From contig OZ059894.1 in assembly GCA_964057225.1 (NCBI GenBank), forward strand, positions 21,482,476-21,546,475: a stretch of DNA of 64,000 bases, read 5' to 3'. How positions within the stretch are numbered: position 1 is the first letter of the stretch; every line of letters starts with the position of its first letter. This DNA is from Auanema rhodensis. Taxonomy: Eukaryota; Nematoda; Chromadorea; Rhabditida; Rhabditidae. The position numbers and the translations under genes are program-made. The notes below the pieces were generated by a model. It searched no databases. It was given only the letters and a program-made list of their open reading frames with translations, and was not told where the DNA came from. Shown here one piece after another: positions 37,501 through 51,251 of this stretch.

Positions 37501-40500
37501 AAAAATGATGCATTAGTGTATGTTGAGTTTCCATGTACACTCAACATTGCTTCCAAAAACATTTTGACAAAAATTTTTTCGAAAAATTTCAAAATAATTT
37601 AGCAAAAAGTAGATGTTTTTAGATTCCTTTTTTCAAGGCAAAGACGATAGACAATGTTATTCAACGAAAAAATTAATTCTTCAGGGTGAAAATCGAGGAT
37701 ATAAGTGTGAACTTATATCAGTTGATATCTCGGTGCATTTTTAAGCTAGCGCCAATCTGATAACACAGAACGACGCAGCTTAAAAATTCGCATCGAATGC
37801 ACTATACTACATTGAAAAACGCTTAATACAAAAATTAGTTATGATCGTTTGAAAAATGATGCATTAGTGTATGTTGAGTTTCCATGTACACTCAACATTG
37901 CTTCCAAAAACATTTTGACAAAAATTTTTTCGAAAAATTTCAAAATAATTTAGCAAAAAGTAGATGTTTTTAGATTCCTTTTTTCAAGGCAAAGACGATA
38001 GACAATGTTATTCAACGAAAAAATTAATTCTTCAGGGTGAAAATCGAGGATATAAGTGTGAACTTATATCAGTTGATATCTCGGTGCATTTTTAAGTTAG
38101 CGCAAATCTGATAACACAGATCGACGCAGCTTAAAAATCCGCATCGAATGCACTATACTACATTGAGAAACGCTTAATACAAAAATTAGTTATGATCGTT
38201 TGAAAAATGATGCATTAGTGTATGTTGAGTTTCCATGTACACTCAACATTGCTTCCAAAAACATTTTGACAAAAATTTTTTCGAAAAATTTCAAAATAAT
38301 TTAGCAAAAAGTAGATGTTTTTAGATTCCTTTTTTCAAGGCAAAGACGATGGACATTGTTATTCAACGAAAAAATTAATTCTTCAGGGTGAAAATCGAGG
38401 ATATAAGTGTGAACTTATATCAGTTGATATCTCGGTGCATTTTTAAGCTAGCGCAAATCTGATAACACAGAACGACGCAGCTTAAAAATTCGCATCGAAT
38501 GCACTATACTACATTGAAAAACGCTTAATACAAAAATTAGTTATGATCGTTTGAAAAATGATGCATTAGTGTATGTTGAGTTTCCATGTACACTCAACAT
38601 TGCTTCCAAAAACATTTTGACAAAAATTTTTTCGAGAAATTTCAAAATAATTTAGCAAAAAGTAGATGTTTTTAGATTCCTTTTTTCAAGGCAAAGACGA
38701 TGGACAATGTTATTCAACGAAAAAATTAATTCTTCAGGGTGAAAATCGAGGATATAAGTGTGAACTTATATCAGTTGATATCTCGGTGCATTTTTAAGCT
38801 AGCGCAAATCTGATAACACAGATCGACGCAGCTTAAAAATCCGCATCGAATGCACTATACTACATTGAGAAACGCTTAATACAAAAATTAGTTATGATCG
38901 TTTGAAAAATGATGCATTAGTGTATGTTGAGTTTCCATGTACACTCAACATTGCTTCCAAAAACATTTTGACAAAAATTTTTTCGAAAAATTTCAAAATA
39001 ATTTAGCAAAAAGTAGATGTTTTTAGATTCCTTTTTTCAAGGCAAAGACGATAGACAATGTTATTCAACGAAAAAATTAATTCTTCAGGGTGAAAATCGA
39101 GGATATAAGTGTGAACTTATATCAGTTGATATCTCGGTGCATTTTTAAGCTAGCGCAAATCTGATAACACAGATCGACGCAGCTTAAAAATCCGCATCGA
39201 ATGCACTATACTACATTGAGAAACGCTTAATACAAAAATTAGTTATGATCGTTTGAAAAATGATGCATTAGTGTATGTTGAGTTTCCATGTACACTCAAC
39301 ATTGCTTCCAAAAACATTTTGACAAAAATTTTTTCGAAAAATTTCAAAATAATTTAGCAAAAAGTAGATGTTTTTAGATTCCTTCTTTTCAAGGCAAAGA
39401 CGATAGACAATGTTATTCAACGAAAAAATTAGTTCTTCAGGGTGAAAATCGAGGATATAAGTGTGAACTTATATCAGTTGATATCTCGGTGCATTTTTAA
39501 GCTAGCGCAAATCTGATAACACATATCGACGCAGCTTAAAAATCCGCATCGAATGCACTATACTACATTGAGAAACGCTTAATACAAAAATTAGTTATGA
39601 TCGTTTGAAAAATGATGCATTAGTGTATGTTGAGTTTCCATGTACACTCAACATTGCTTCCAAAAACATTTTGACAAAAATTTTTTTGAAAAATTTCAAA
39701 ATAATTTAGCAAAAAGTAGATGTTTTTAGATTCCTTTTTTCAAGGCAAAGACGATGGACAATGTTATTCAACGAAAAAATTAATTCTTCAGGGTGAAAAT
39801 CGAGGATATAAGTGTGAACTTATATCAGTTGATATCTCGGTGCATTTTTAAGCTAGCGCAAATCTGATAACACAGAACGACGCAGCTTAAAAATCCGCAT
39901 CGAATGCACTATACTACATTGAGAAACGCTTAATACAAAAATTAGTTATGATCGTTTGAAAAATGATGCATTAGTGTATGTTGAGTTTCCATGTACACTC
40001 AACATTGCTTCCAAAAACATTTTGACAAAAATTTTTTCGAGAAATTTCAAAATAATTTAGCAAAAAGTAGATGTTTTTAGATTCCTTTTTTCAAGGCAAA
40101 GACGATGGACAATGTTATTCAACGAAAAAATTAATTCTTCAGGGTGAAAATCGAGGATATAAGTGTGAACTTATATCAGTTGATATCTCGGTGCATTTTT
40201 AAGCTAGCGCAAATCTGATAACACAGATCGACGCAGCTTAAAAATCCGCATCGAATGCACTATACTACATTGAGAAACGCTTAATACAGAAATTAGTTAT
40301 GATCGTTTGAAAAATGATGCATTAGTGTATGTTGAGTTTCCATGTACACTCAACATTGCTTCCAAAAACATTTTGACAAAAATTTTTTCGAAAAATTTCG
40401 AAATAATTTAGCAAAAAGTAGATGTTTTTAGATTCCATTTTTCAAGGCAAAGACGATGGACAATGTTATTCAACGAAAAAATTAATTCTTCAGGGTGAAA

Positions 40501-41070
40501 ATCGAGGATATAAGTGTGAACTTATATCAGTTGATATCTCGGTGCATTTTTAAGCTAGCGCAAATCTGATAACACAGATCGACGCAGCTTAAAAATCCGC
40601 ATCGAATGCACTATACTACATTGAGAAACGCTTAATACAAAAATTAGTTATGATCGTTTGAAAAATGATGCATTAGTGTATGTTGAGTTTCCATGTACAC
40701 TCAACATTGCTTCCAAAAACATTTTGACAAAAATTTTTTCGAAAAATTTCAAAATAATTTAGCAAAAAGTAGATGTTTTTAGATTCCTTTTTTCAAGGCA
40801 AAGACGATAGACAATGTTATTCAACGAAAAAATTAATTCTTCAGGGTGAAAATCGAGGATATAAGTGTGAACTTATATCAGTTGATATCTCGGTGCATTT
40901 TTAAGCTAGCGCAAATCTGATAACACAGAACGACGCAGCTTAAAAATCCGCATCGAATGCATTATACTACATTGAGAAACGCTTAATACAAAAATTAGTT
41001 ATGATCGTTTGAAAAATGATGCATTAGTGTATGTTGAGTTTCCATGTACACTCAACATTGCTTCCAAAAA
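31591..41070. repeat. 10-mer higher-order repeat of 3511 bp, 2.7 copies (monomers 91-100, 101-110, 111-117)
   Basis: Units start at 31591, 35102 and 38613. Order of types: G24; gatagac; cttctttt with attagttc and catatcg (352 bp); T21; G24; cgaaataa with ccattttt; gatagac with gcattatac; hybrid gatagac/gcgccaat; gatagac; gacattg. Rare markers recur 3511 bp apart: gcattatac near 33937, 37448 and 40959; attagttc in all three units; acagaaatt near 36776 and 40287 in units 2 and 3 only. Unit 2 has a private aagttagc near 38097. Unit 3 stops after seven monomers; its expected last three types are missing and a different series begins at 41071. Confidence 0.93.
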
Positions 41071-44000
41071 CATTTTGACAAAAATTTTTTCGAAAAATTT
41101 CAAAATAATTTAGCAAAAAGTAGATGTTTTTAAATTCCTTTTTTCAAGGCAAAGACGATAGACAATGTTATTCAACGAAAAAATTAATTCTTCAGGGTGA
41201 AAATCGAGGATATAAGTGTGAACTTATATCAGTTGATATCTCGGTGCATTTTTAAGCTAGCGCAAATCTGATAACACAGATCGACGCAGCTTAAAAATCC
41301 GCATCGAATGCACTATACTACATTGAGAAACGCTTAATACAAAAATTAGTTATGATCGTTTGAAAAATGATGCATTAGTGTATGTTGAGTTTCCATGTAC
41401 ACTCAACATTGCTTCCAAAATCATTTTGACAAAAATTTTTTCGAAAAATTTCAAAATAATTTAGCAAAAAGTAGATGTTTTTAGATTCCTTCTTTTCAAG
41501 GCAAAGACGATAGACAATGTTATTCAACGAAAAAATTAATTCTTCAGGGTGAAAATCGAGGATATAAGTGTGAACTTATATCAGTTGATATCTCGGTGCA
41601 TTTTTAAGCTAGCGCAAATCTGATAACACATATCGACGCAGCTTAAAAATCCGCATCGAATGCACTATACTACATTGAGAAACGCTTAATACAAAAATTA
41701 GTTATGATCGTTTGAAAAATGATGCATTAGTGTATGTTGAGTTTCCATGTACACTCAACATTGCTTCCAAAAACATTTTGACAAAAATTTTTTTGAAAAA
41801 TTTCAAAATAATTTAGCAAAAAGTAGATGTTTTTAGATTCCTTTTTTCAAGGCAAAGACGATGGACAATGTTATTCAACGAAAAAATTAATTCTTCAGGG
41901 TGAAAATCGAGGATATAAGTGTGAACTTATATCAGTTGATATCTCGGTGCATTTTTAAGCTAGCGCAAATCTGATAACACAGAACGACGCAGCTTAAAAA
42001 TCCGCATCGAATGCACTATACTACATTGAGAAACGCTTAATACAAAAATTAGTTATGATCGTTTGAAAAATGATGCATTAGTGTATGTTGAGTTTCCATG
42101 TACACTCAACATTGCTTCCAAAAACATTTTGACAAAAATTTTTTCGAGAAATTTCAAAATAATTTAGCAAAAAGTAGATGTTTTTAGATTCCTTTTTTCA
42201 AGGCAAAGACGATGGACAATGTTATTCAACGAAAAAATTAATTCTTCAGGGTGAAAATCGAGGATATAAGTGTGAACTTATATCAGTTGATATCTCGGTG
42301 CATTTTTAAGCTAGCGCAAATCTGATAACACAGATCGACGCAGCTTAAAAATCCGCATCGAATGCACTATACTACATTGAGAAACGCTTAATACAAAAAT
42401 TAGTTATGATCGTTTGAAAAATGATGCATTAGTGTATGTTGAGTTTCCATGTACACTCAACATTGCTTCCAAAAACATTTTGACAAAAATTTTTTCGAAA
42501 AATTTCGAAATAATTTAGCAAAAAGTAGATGTTTTTAGATTCCTTTTTTCAAGGCAAAGACGATGGACAATGTTATTCAACGAAAAAATTAATTCTTCAG
42601 GGTGAAAATCGAGGATATAAGTGTGAACTTATATCAGTTGATATCTCGGTGCATTTTCAAGCTAGCGCAAATCTGATAACACAGATCGACGCAGCTTAAA
42701 AATCCGCATCGAATGCACTATACTACATTGAGAAACGCTCAATACAAAAATTAGTTATGATTGTTTGAAAAATGATGCATTAGTGTATGTTGAGTTTCCA
42801 TGTACACTCAACATTGCTTCCAAAAACATTTTGACAAAAATTTTTTCGAGAAATTTCAAAATAATTTAGCAAAAAGTAGATGTTTTTAGATTCCTTTTTT
42901 CAAGGCAAAGACGATGGACAATGTTATTCAACGAAAAAATTAATTCTTCAGGGTGAAAATCGAGGATATAAGTGTGAAGTTATATCAGTTGATATCTCGG
43001 TGCATTTTTAAGCTAGCGCAAATCTGATAACACAGAACGACGCAGCTTAAAAATTTGCATCGAATGCACTATACTACATTGAAAAACGCTTAATACAAAA
43101 ATTAGTTATGATCGTTTGAAAAATGATGCATTAGTGTATGTTGAGTTTCCATGTACACTCAACATTGCTTCCAAAAACATTTTGACAAAAATTTTTTCGA
43201 AAAATTTCGAAATAATTTAGCAAAAAGTAGATGTTTTTAGATTCCATTTTTCAAGGCAAAGACGATGGACAATGTTATTCAACGAAAAAATTAATTCTTC
43301 AGGGTGAAAATCGAGGATATAAGTGTGAACTTATATCAGTTGATATCTCGGTGCATTTTTAAGCTAGCGCAAATCTGATAACACAGATCGACGCAGCTTA
43401 AAAATCCGCATCGAATGCACTATACTACATTGAGAAACGCTCAATACAAAAATTAGTTATGATCGTTTGAAAAATGATGCATTAGTGTATGTTGAGTTTC
43501 CATGTACACTCAACATTGCTTCCAAAAACATTTTGACAAAAATTTTTTCGAAAAATTTCAAAATAATTTAGCAAAAAGTAGATGTTTTTAGATTCCTTTT
43601 TTCAAGGCAAAGACGATGGACAATGTTATTCAACGAAAAAATTAATTCTTCAGGGTGAAAATCGAGGATATAAGTGTGAACTTATATCAGTTGATATCTC
43701 GGTGCATTTTTAAGCTAGCGCAAATCTGATAACACAGAACGACGCAGCTTAAAAATCCGCATCGAATGCACTATACTACATTGAAAAACGCTTAATACAA
43801 AAATTAGTTATGATCGTTTGAAAAATGATGCATTAGTGTATGTTGAGTTTCCATGTACACTCAACATTGCTTCCAAAAACATTTTGACAAAAATTTTTTC
43901 GAAAAATTTCGAAATAATTTAGCAAAAAGTAGATGTTTTTAGATTCCATTTTTCAAGGCAAAGACGATGGACATTGTTATTCGACGAAAAAATTAATTCT

Positions 44001-44230
44001 TCAGGGTGAAAATCGAGGATATAAGTGTGAACTTATATCAGTTGATATCTCGGTGCATTTTTAAGCTAGCGCAAATCTGATAACACAGAACGACGCAGCT
44101 TAAAAATTCGCATCGAATGCACTATACTACATTGAAAAACGCTTAATACAAAAATTAGTTATGATCGTTTGAAAAATGATGCATTAGTGTATGTTGAGTT
44201 TCCATGTACACTCAACATTGCTTCCAAAAA
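40369..44230. repeat. Left copy of a duplicated 11-monomer segment (monomers 116-126)
   Basis: The order of types here matches monomers 136-146 at 47390-51251, shifted by 7021 bp. Shared rare markers: gcattatac (117/137); A351T, read as ccaaaatcatt (118/138, near 41421 and 48442); cttctttt (119/139); gattgttt with C265 (122/142); gaagtta with tttgc (123/143). I counted about eight differences between the copies, among them cgaaataa and T183C in 122 only, aaattcc in 118 only, and ctcc in 145 only. The segment overlaps the end of the 10-mer block. Confidence 0.88.
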
Positions 44231-47200
44231 CATTTTGACAAAAATTTTTTCGAAAAATTTCGAAATAATTTAGCAAAAAGTAGATGTTTTTAGATTCCAT
44301 TTTTCAAGGCAAAGACGATGGACATTGTTATTCGACGAAAAAATTAATTCTTCAGGGTGAAAATCGAGGATATAAGTGTGAACTTATATCAGTTGATATC
44401 TCGGTGCATTTTTAAGCTAGCGCAAATCTGATAACACAGAACGACGCAGCTTAAAAATTCGCATCGAATGCACTATACTACATTGAAAAACGCTTAATAC
44501 AAAAATTAGTTATGATCGTTTGAAAAATGATGCATTAGTGTATGTTGAGTTTCCATGTACACTCAACATTGCTTCCAAAAACATTTTGACAAAAATTTTT
44601 TCGAGAAATTTCAAAATAATTTAGCAAAAAGTAGATGTTTTTAGATTCCTTTTTTCAAGGCAAAGACGATGGACAATGTTATTCAACGAAAAAATTAATT
44701 CTTCAGGGTGAAAATCGAGGATATAAGTGTGAACTTATATCAGTTGATATCTCGGTGCATTTTTAAGCTAGCGCAAATCTGATAACACAGATCGACGCAG
44801 CTTAAAAATCCGCATCGAATGCACTATACTACATTGAGAAACGCTCAATACAAAAATTAGTTATGATCGTTTGAAAAATGATGCATTAGTGTATGTTGAG
44901 TTTCCATGTACACTCAACATTGCTTCCAAAAACATTTTGACAAAAATTTTTTCGAAAAATTTCAAAATAATTTAGCAAAAAGTAGATGTTTTTAGATTCC
45001 TTTTTTCAAGGCAAAGACGATAGACAATGTTATTCAACGAAAAAATTAATTCTTCAGGGTGAAAATCGAGGATATAAGTGTGAACTTATATCAGTTGATA
45101 TCTCGGTGCATTTTTAAGCTAGCGCAAATCTGATAACACAGATCGACGCAGCTTAAAAATCCGCATCGAATGCACTATACTACATTGAGAAACGCTCAAT
45201 ACAAAAATTAGTTATGATCGTTTGAAAAATGATGCATTAGTGTATGTTGAGTTTCCATGTACACTCAACATTGCTTCCAAAAACATTTTGACAAAAATTT
45301 TTTCGAAAAATTTCAAAATAATTTAGCAAAAAGTAGATGTTTTTAGATTCCTTTTTTCAAGGCAAAGACGATGGACAATGTTATTCAACGAAAAAATTAA
45401 TTCTTCAGGGTGAAAATCGAGGATATAAGTGTGAACTTATATCAGTTGATATCTCGGTGCATTTTTAAGCTAGCGCAAATCTGATAACACAGAACGACGC
45501 AGCTTAAAAATCCGCATCGAATGCACTATACTACATTGAAAAACGCTTAATACAAAAATTAGTTATGATCGTTTGAAAAATGATGCATTAGTGTATGTTG
45601 AGTTTCCATGTACACTCAACATTGCTTCCAAAAACATTTTGACAAAAATTTTTTCGAAAAATTTCGAAATAATTTAGCAAAAAGTAGATGTTTTTAGATT
45701 CCATTTTTCAAGGCAAAGACGATGGACATTGTTATTCGACGAAAAAATTAATTCTTCAGGGTGAAAATCGAGGATATAAGTGTGAACTTATATCAGTTGA
45801 TATCTCGGTGCATTTTTAAGCTAGCGCAAATCTGATAACACAGAACGACGCAGCTTAAAAATTCGCATCGAATGCACTATACTACATTGAAAAACGCTTA
45901 ATACAAAAATTAGTTATGATCGTTTGAAAAATGATGCATTAGTGTATGTTGAGTTTCCATGTACACTCAACATTGCTTCCAAAAACATTTTGACAAAAAT
46001 TTTTTCGAGAAATTTCAAAATAATTTAGCAAAAAGTAGATGTTTTTAGATTCCTTTTTTCAAGGCAAAGACGATGGACAATGTTATTCAACGAAAAAATT
46101 AATTCTTCAGGGTGAAAATCGAGGATATAAGTGTGAACTTATATCAGTTGATATCTCGGTGCATTTTTAAGCTAGCGCAAATCTGATAACACAGAACGAC
46201 GCAGCTTAAAAATCCGCATCGAATGCACTATACTACATTGAAAAACGCTTAATACAAAAATTAGTTATGATCGTTTGAAAAATGATGCATTAGTGTATGT
46301 TGAGTTTCCATGTACACTCAACATTGCTTCCAAAAACATTTTGACAAAAATTTTTTTGAAAAATTTCAAAATAATTTAGCAAAAAGTAGATGTTTTTAGA
46401 TTCCTTTTTTCAAGGCAAAGACGATGGACAATGTTATTCAACGAAAAAATTAATTCTTCAGGGTGAAAATCGAGGATATAAGTGTGAACTTATATCAGTT
46501 GATATCTCGGTGCATTTTTAAGCTAGCGCAAATCTGATAACACAGAACGACGCAGCTTAAAAATCCGCATCGAATGCACTATACTACATTGAGAAACGCT
46601 TAATACAAAAATTAGTTATGATCGTTTGAAAAATGATGCATTAGTGTATGTTGAGTTTCCATGTACACTCAACATTGCTTCCAAAAACATTTTGACAAAA
46701 ATTTTTTCGAGAAATTTCAAAATAATTTAGCAAAAAGTAGATGTTTTTAGATTCCTTTTTTCAAGGCAAAGACGATGGACAATGTTATTCAACGAAAAAA
46801 TTAATTCTTCAGGGTGAAAATCGAGGATATAAGTGTGAACTTATATCAGTTGATATCTCGGTGCATTTTTAAGCTAGCGCAAATCTGATAACACAGATCG
46901 ACGCAGCTTAAAAATCCGCATCGAATGCACTATACTACATTGAGAAACGCTTAATACAAAAATTAGTTATGATCGTTTGAAAAATGATGCATTAGTGTAT
47001 GTTGAGTTTCCATGTACACTCAACATTGCTTCCAAAAACATTTTGACAAAAATTTTTTCGAAAAATTTCAAAATAATTTAGCAAAAAGTAGATGTTTTTA
47101 GATTCCTTTTTTCAAGGCAAAGACGATGGACAATGTTATTCAACGAAAAAATTAATTCTTCAGGGTGAAAATCGAGGATATAAGTGTGAACTTATATCAG

Positions 47201-47389
47201 TTGATATCTCGGTGCATTTTTAAGCTAGCGCAAATCTGATAACACAGATCGACGCAGCTTAAAAATCCGCATCGAATGCACTATACTACATTGAGAAACG
47301 CTTAATACAAAAATTAGTTATGATCGTTTGAAAAATGATGCATTAGTGTATGTTGAGTTTCCATGTACACTCAACATTGCTTCCAAAAA
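44231..47389. repeat. Monomers 127-135 between the duplicated segments
   Basis: Monomer 127 is a second copy of 126 (cgaaataa, ccattttt, gacattg, ttcgacg). Monomers 128-131 give the four-monomer order G24, gatagac with C265, aacg/gaaaa, then cgaaataa/gacattg/ttcgacg, which recurs further right at 53358, 57218 and, with changes, 58622. Monomers 131-134 (cgaaataa type, G24/aacg/gaaaa, T21, G24) recur as 178-181. There is no gene. Confidence 0.82.
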
Positions 47390-50300
47390 CATTTTGACAA
47401 AAATTTTTTCGAAAAATTTCGAAATAATTTAGCAAAAAGTAGATGTTTTTAGATTCCATTTTTCAAGGCAAAGACGATGGACAATGTTATTCAACGAAAA
47501 AATTAATTCTTCAGGGTGAAAATCGAGGATATAAGTGTGAACTTATATCAGTTGATATCTCGGTGCATTTTTAAGCTAGCGCAAATCTGATAACACAGAT
47601 CGACGCAGCTTAAAAATCCGCATCGAATGCACTATACTACATTGAGAAACGCTTAATACAAAAATTAGTTATGATCGTTTGAAAAATGATGCATTAGTGT
47701 ATGTTGAGTTTCCATGTACACTCAACATTGCTTCCAAAAACATTTTGACAAAAATTTTTTCGAAAAATTTCAAAATAATTTAGCAAAAAGTAGATGTTTT
47801 TAGATTCCTTTTTTCAAGGCAAAGACGATAGACAATGTTATTCAACGAAAAAATTAATTCTTCAGGGTGAAAATCGAGGATATAAGTGTGAACTTATATC
47901 AGTTGATATCTCGGTGCATTTTTAAGCTAGCGCAAATCTGATAACACAGAACGACGCAGCTTAAAAATCCGCATCGAATGCATTATACTACATTGAGAAA
48001 CGCTTAATACAAAAATTAGTTATGATCGTTTGAAAAATGATGCATTAGTGTATGTTGAGTTTCCATGTACACTCAACATTGCTTCCAAAAACATTTTGAC
48101 AAAAATTTTTTCGAAAAATTTCAAAATAATTTAGCAAAAAGTAGATGTTTTTAGATTCCTTTTTTCAAGGCAAAGACGATAGACAATGTTATTCAACGAA
48201 AAAATTAATTCTTCAGGGTGAAAATCGAGGATATAAGTGTGAACGTATATCAGTTGATATCTCGGTGCATTTTTAAGCTAGCGCAAATCTGATAACACAG
48301 ATCGACGCAGCTTAAAAATCCGCATCGAATGCACTATACTACATTGAGAAACGCTTAATACAAAAATTAGTTATGATCGTTTGAAAAATGATGCATTAGT
48401 GTATGTTGAGTTTCCATGTACACTCAACATTGCTTCCAAAATCATTTTGACAAAAATTTTTTCGAAAAATTTCAAAATAATTTAGCAAAAAGTAGATGTT
48501 TTTAGATTCCTTCTTTTCAAGGCAAAGACGATAGACAATGTTATTCAACGAAAAAATTAATTCTTCAGGGTGAAAATCGAGGATATAAGTGTGAACTTAT
48601 ATCAGTTGATATCTCGGTGCATTTTTAAGCTAGCGCAAATCTGATAACACATATCGACGCAGCTTAAAAATCCGCATCGAATGCACTATACTACATTGAG
48701 AAACGCTTAATACAAAAATTAGTTATGATCGTTTGAAAAATGATGCATTAGTGTATGTTGAGTTTCCATGTACACTCAACATTGCTTCCAAAAACATTTT
48801 GACAAAAATTTTTTTGAAAAATTTCAAAATAATTTAGCAAAAAGTAGATGTTTTTAGATTCCTTTTTTCAAGGCAAAGACGATGGACAATGTTATTCAAC
48901 GAAAAAATTAATTCTTCAGGGTGAAAATCGAGGATATAAGTGTGAACTTATATCAGTTGATATCTCGGTGCATTTTTAAGCTAGCGCAAATCTGATAACA
49001 CAGAACGACGCAGCTTAAAAATCCGCATCGAATGCACTATACTACATTGAGAAACGCTTAATACAAAAATTAGTTATGATCGTTTGAAAAATGATGCATT
49101 AGTGTATGTTGAGTTTCCATGTACACTCAACATTGCTTCCAAAAACATTTTGACAAAAATTTTTTCGAGAAATTTCAAAATAATTTAGCAAAAAGTAGAT
49201 GTTTTTAGATTCCTTTTTTCAAGGCAAAGACGATGGACAATGTTATTCAACGAAAAAATTAATTCTTCAGGGTGAAAATCGAGGATATAAGTGTGAACTT
49301 GTATCAGTTGATATCTCGGTGCATTTTTAAGCTAGCGCAAATCTGATAACACAGATCGACGCAGCTTAAAAATCCGCATCGAATGCACTATACTACATTG
49401 AGAAACGCTTAATACAAAAATTAGTTATGATCGTTTGAAAAATGATGCATTAGTGTATGTTGAGTTTCCATGTACACTCAACATTGCTTCCAAAAACATT
49501 TTGACAAAAATTTTTTCGAAAAATTTCAAAATAATTTAGCAAAAAGTAGATGTTTTTAGATTCCTTTTTTCAAGGCAAAGACGATGGACAATGTTATTCA
49601 ACGAAAAAATTAATTCTTCAGGGTGAAAATCGAGGATATAAGTGTGAACTTATATCAGTTGATATCTCGGTGCATTTTTAAGCTAGCGCAAATCTGATAA
49701 CACAGATCGACGCAGCTTAAAAATCCGCATCGAATGCACTATACTACATTGAGAAACGCTCAATACAAAAATTAGTTATGATTGTTTGAAAAATGATGCA
49801 TTAGTGTATGTTGAGTTTCCATGTACACTCAACATTGCTTCCAAAAACATTTTGACAAAAATTTTTTCGAGAAATTTCAAAATAATTTAGCAAAAAGTAG
49901 ATGTTTTTAGATTCCTTTTTTCAAGGCAAAGACGATGGACAATGTTATTCAACGAAAAAATTAATTCTTCAGGGTGAAAATCGAGGATATAAGTGTGAAG
50001 TTATATCAGTTGATATCTCGGTGCATTTTTAAGCTAGCGCAAATCTGATAACACAGAACGACGCAGCTTAAAAATTTGCATCGAATGCACTATACTACAT
50101 TGAAAAACGCTTAATACAAAAATTAGTTATGATCGTTTGAAAAATGATGCATTAGTGTATGTTGAGTTTCCATGTACACTCAACATTGCTTCCAAAAACA
50201 TTTTGACAAAAATTTTTTCGAAAAATTTCGAAATAATTTAGCAAAAAGTAGATGTTTTTAGATTCCATTTTTCAAGGCAAAGACGATGGACAATGTTATT

Positions 50301-51251
50301 CAACGAAAAAATTAATTCTTCAGGGTGAAAATCGAGGATATAAGTGTGAACTTATATCAGTTGATATCTCGGTGCATTTTTAAGCTAGCGCAAATCTGAT
50401 AACACAGATCGACGCAGCTTAAAAATCCGCATCGAATGCACTATACTACATTGAGAAACGCTCAATACAAAAATTAGTTATGATCGTTTGAAAAATGATG
50501 CATTAGTGTATGTTGAGTTTCCATGTACACTCAACATTGCTTCCAAAAACATTTTGACAAAAATTTTTTCGAAAAATTTCAAAATAATTTAGCAAAAAGT
50601 AGATGTTTTTAGATTCCTTTTTTCAAGGCAAAGACGATGGACAATGTTATTCAACGAAAAAATTAATTCTCCAGGGTGAAAATCGAGGATATAAGTGTGA
50701 ACTTATATCAGTTGATATCTCGGTGCATTTTTAAGCTAGCGCAAATCTGATAACACAGAACGACGCAGCTTAAAAATCCGCATCGAATGCACTATACTAC
50801 ATTGAAAAACGCTTAATACAAAAATTAGTTATGATCGTTTGAAAAATGATGCATTAGTGTATGTTGAGTTTCCATGTACACTCAACATTGCTTCCAAAAA
50901 CATTTTGACAAAAATTTTTTCGAAAAATTTCGAAATAATTTAGCAAAAAGTAGATGTTTTTAGATTCCATTTTTCAAGGCAAAGACGATGGACATTGTTA
51001 TTCGACGAAAAAATTAATTCTTCAGGGTGAAAATCGAGGATATAAGTGTGAACTTATATCAGTTGATATCTCGGTGCATTTTTAAGCTAGCGCAAATCTG
51101 ATAACACATATCGACGCAGCTTAAAAATTCGCATCGAATGCACTATACTACATTGAAAAACGCTTAATACAAAAATTAGTTATGATCGTTTGAAAAATGA
51201 TGCATTAGTGTATGTTGAGTTTCCATGTACACTCAACATTGCTTCCAAAAA
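47390..51251. repeat. Right copy of the duplicated 11-monomer segment (monomers 136-146)
   Basis: This is the partner of 40369-44230 at a distance of 7021 bp, or 20 monomers plus one inserted base. Changes private to this copy include gaacgtatatc (138, near 48244), attctccagg (145, near 50671) and catatcg (146, near 51109). Monomer 141 has aacttgtatc near 49300, also present in 158. From monomer 142 on, this copy also takes part in the local 6-mer pattern, so it was the source or recipient of a later amplification. Confidence 0.88.

Noticed and set aside
41071-41421. A transposon or foreign insertion at the break of the 10-mer
   Set aside because: The sequence on both sides and at the joint is ordinary satellite in normal phase; only the order of monomer types changes.
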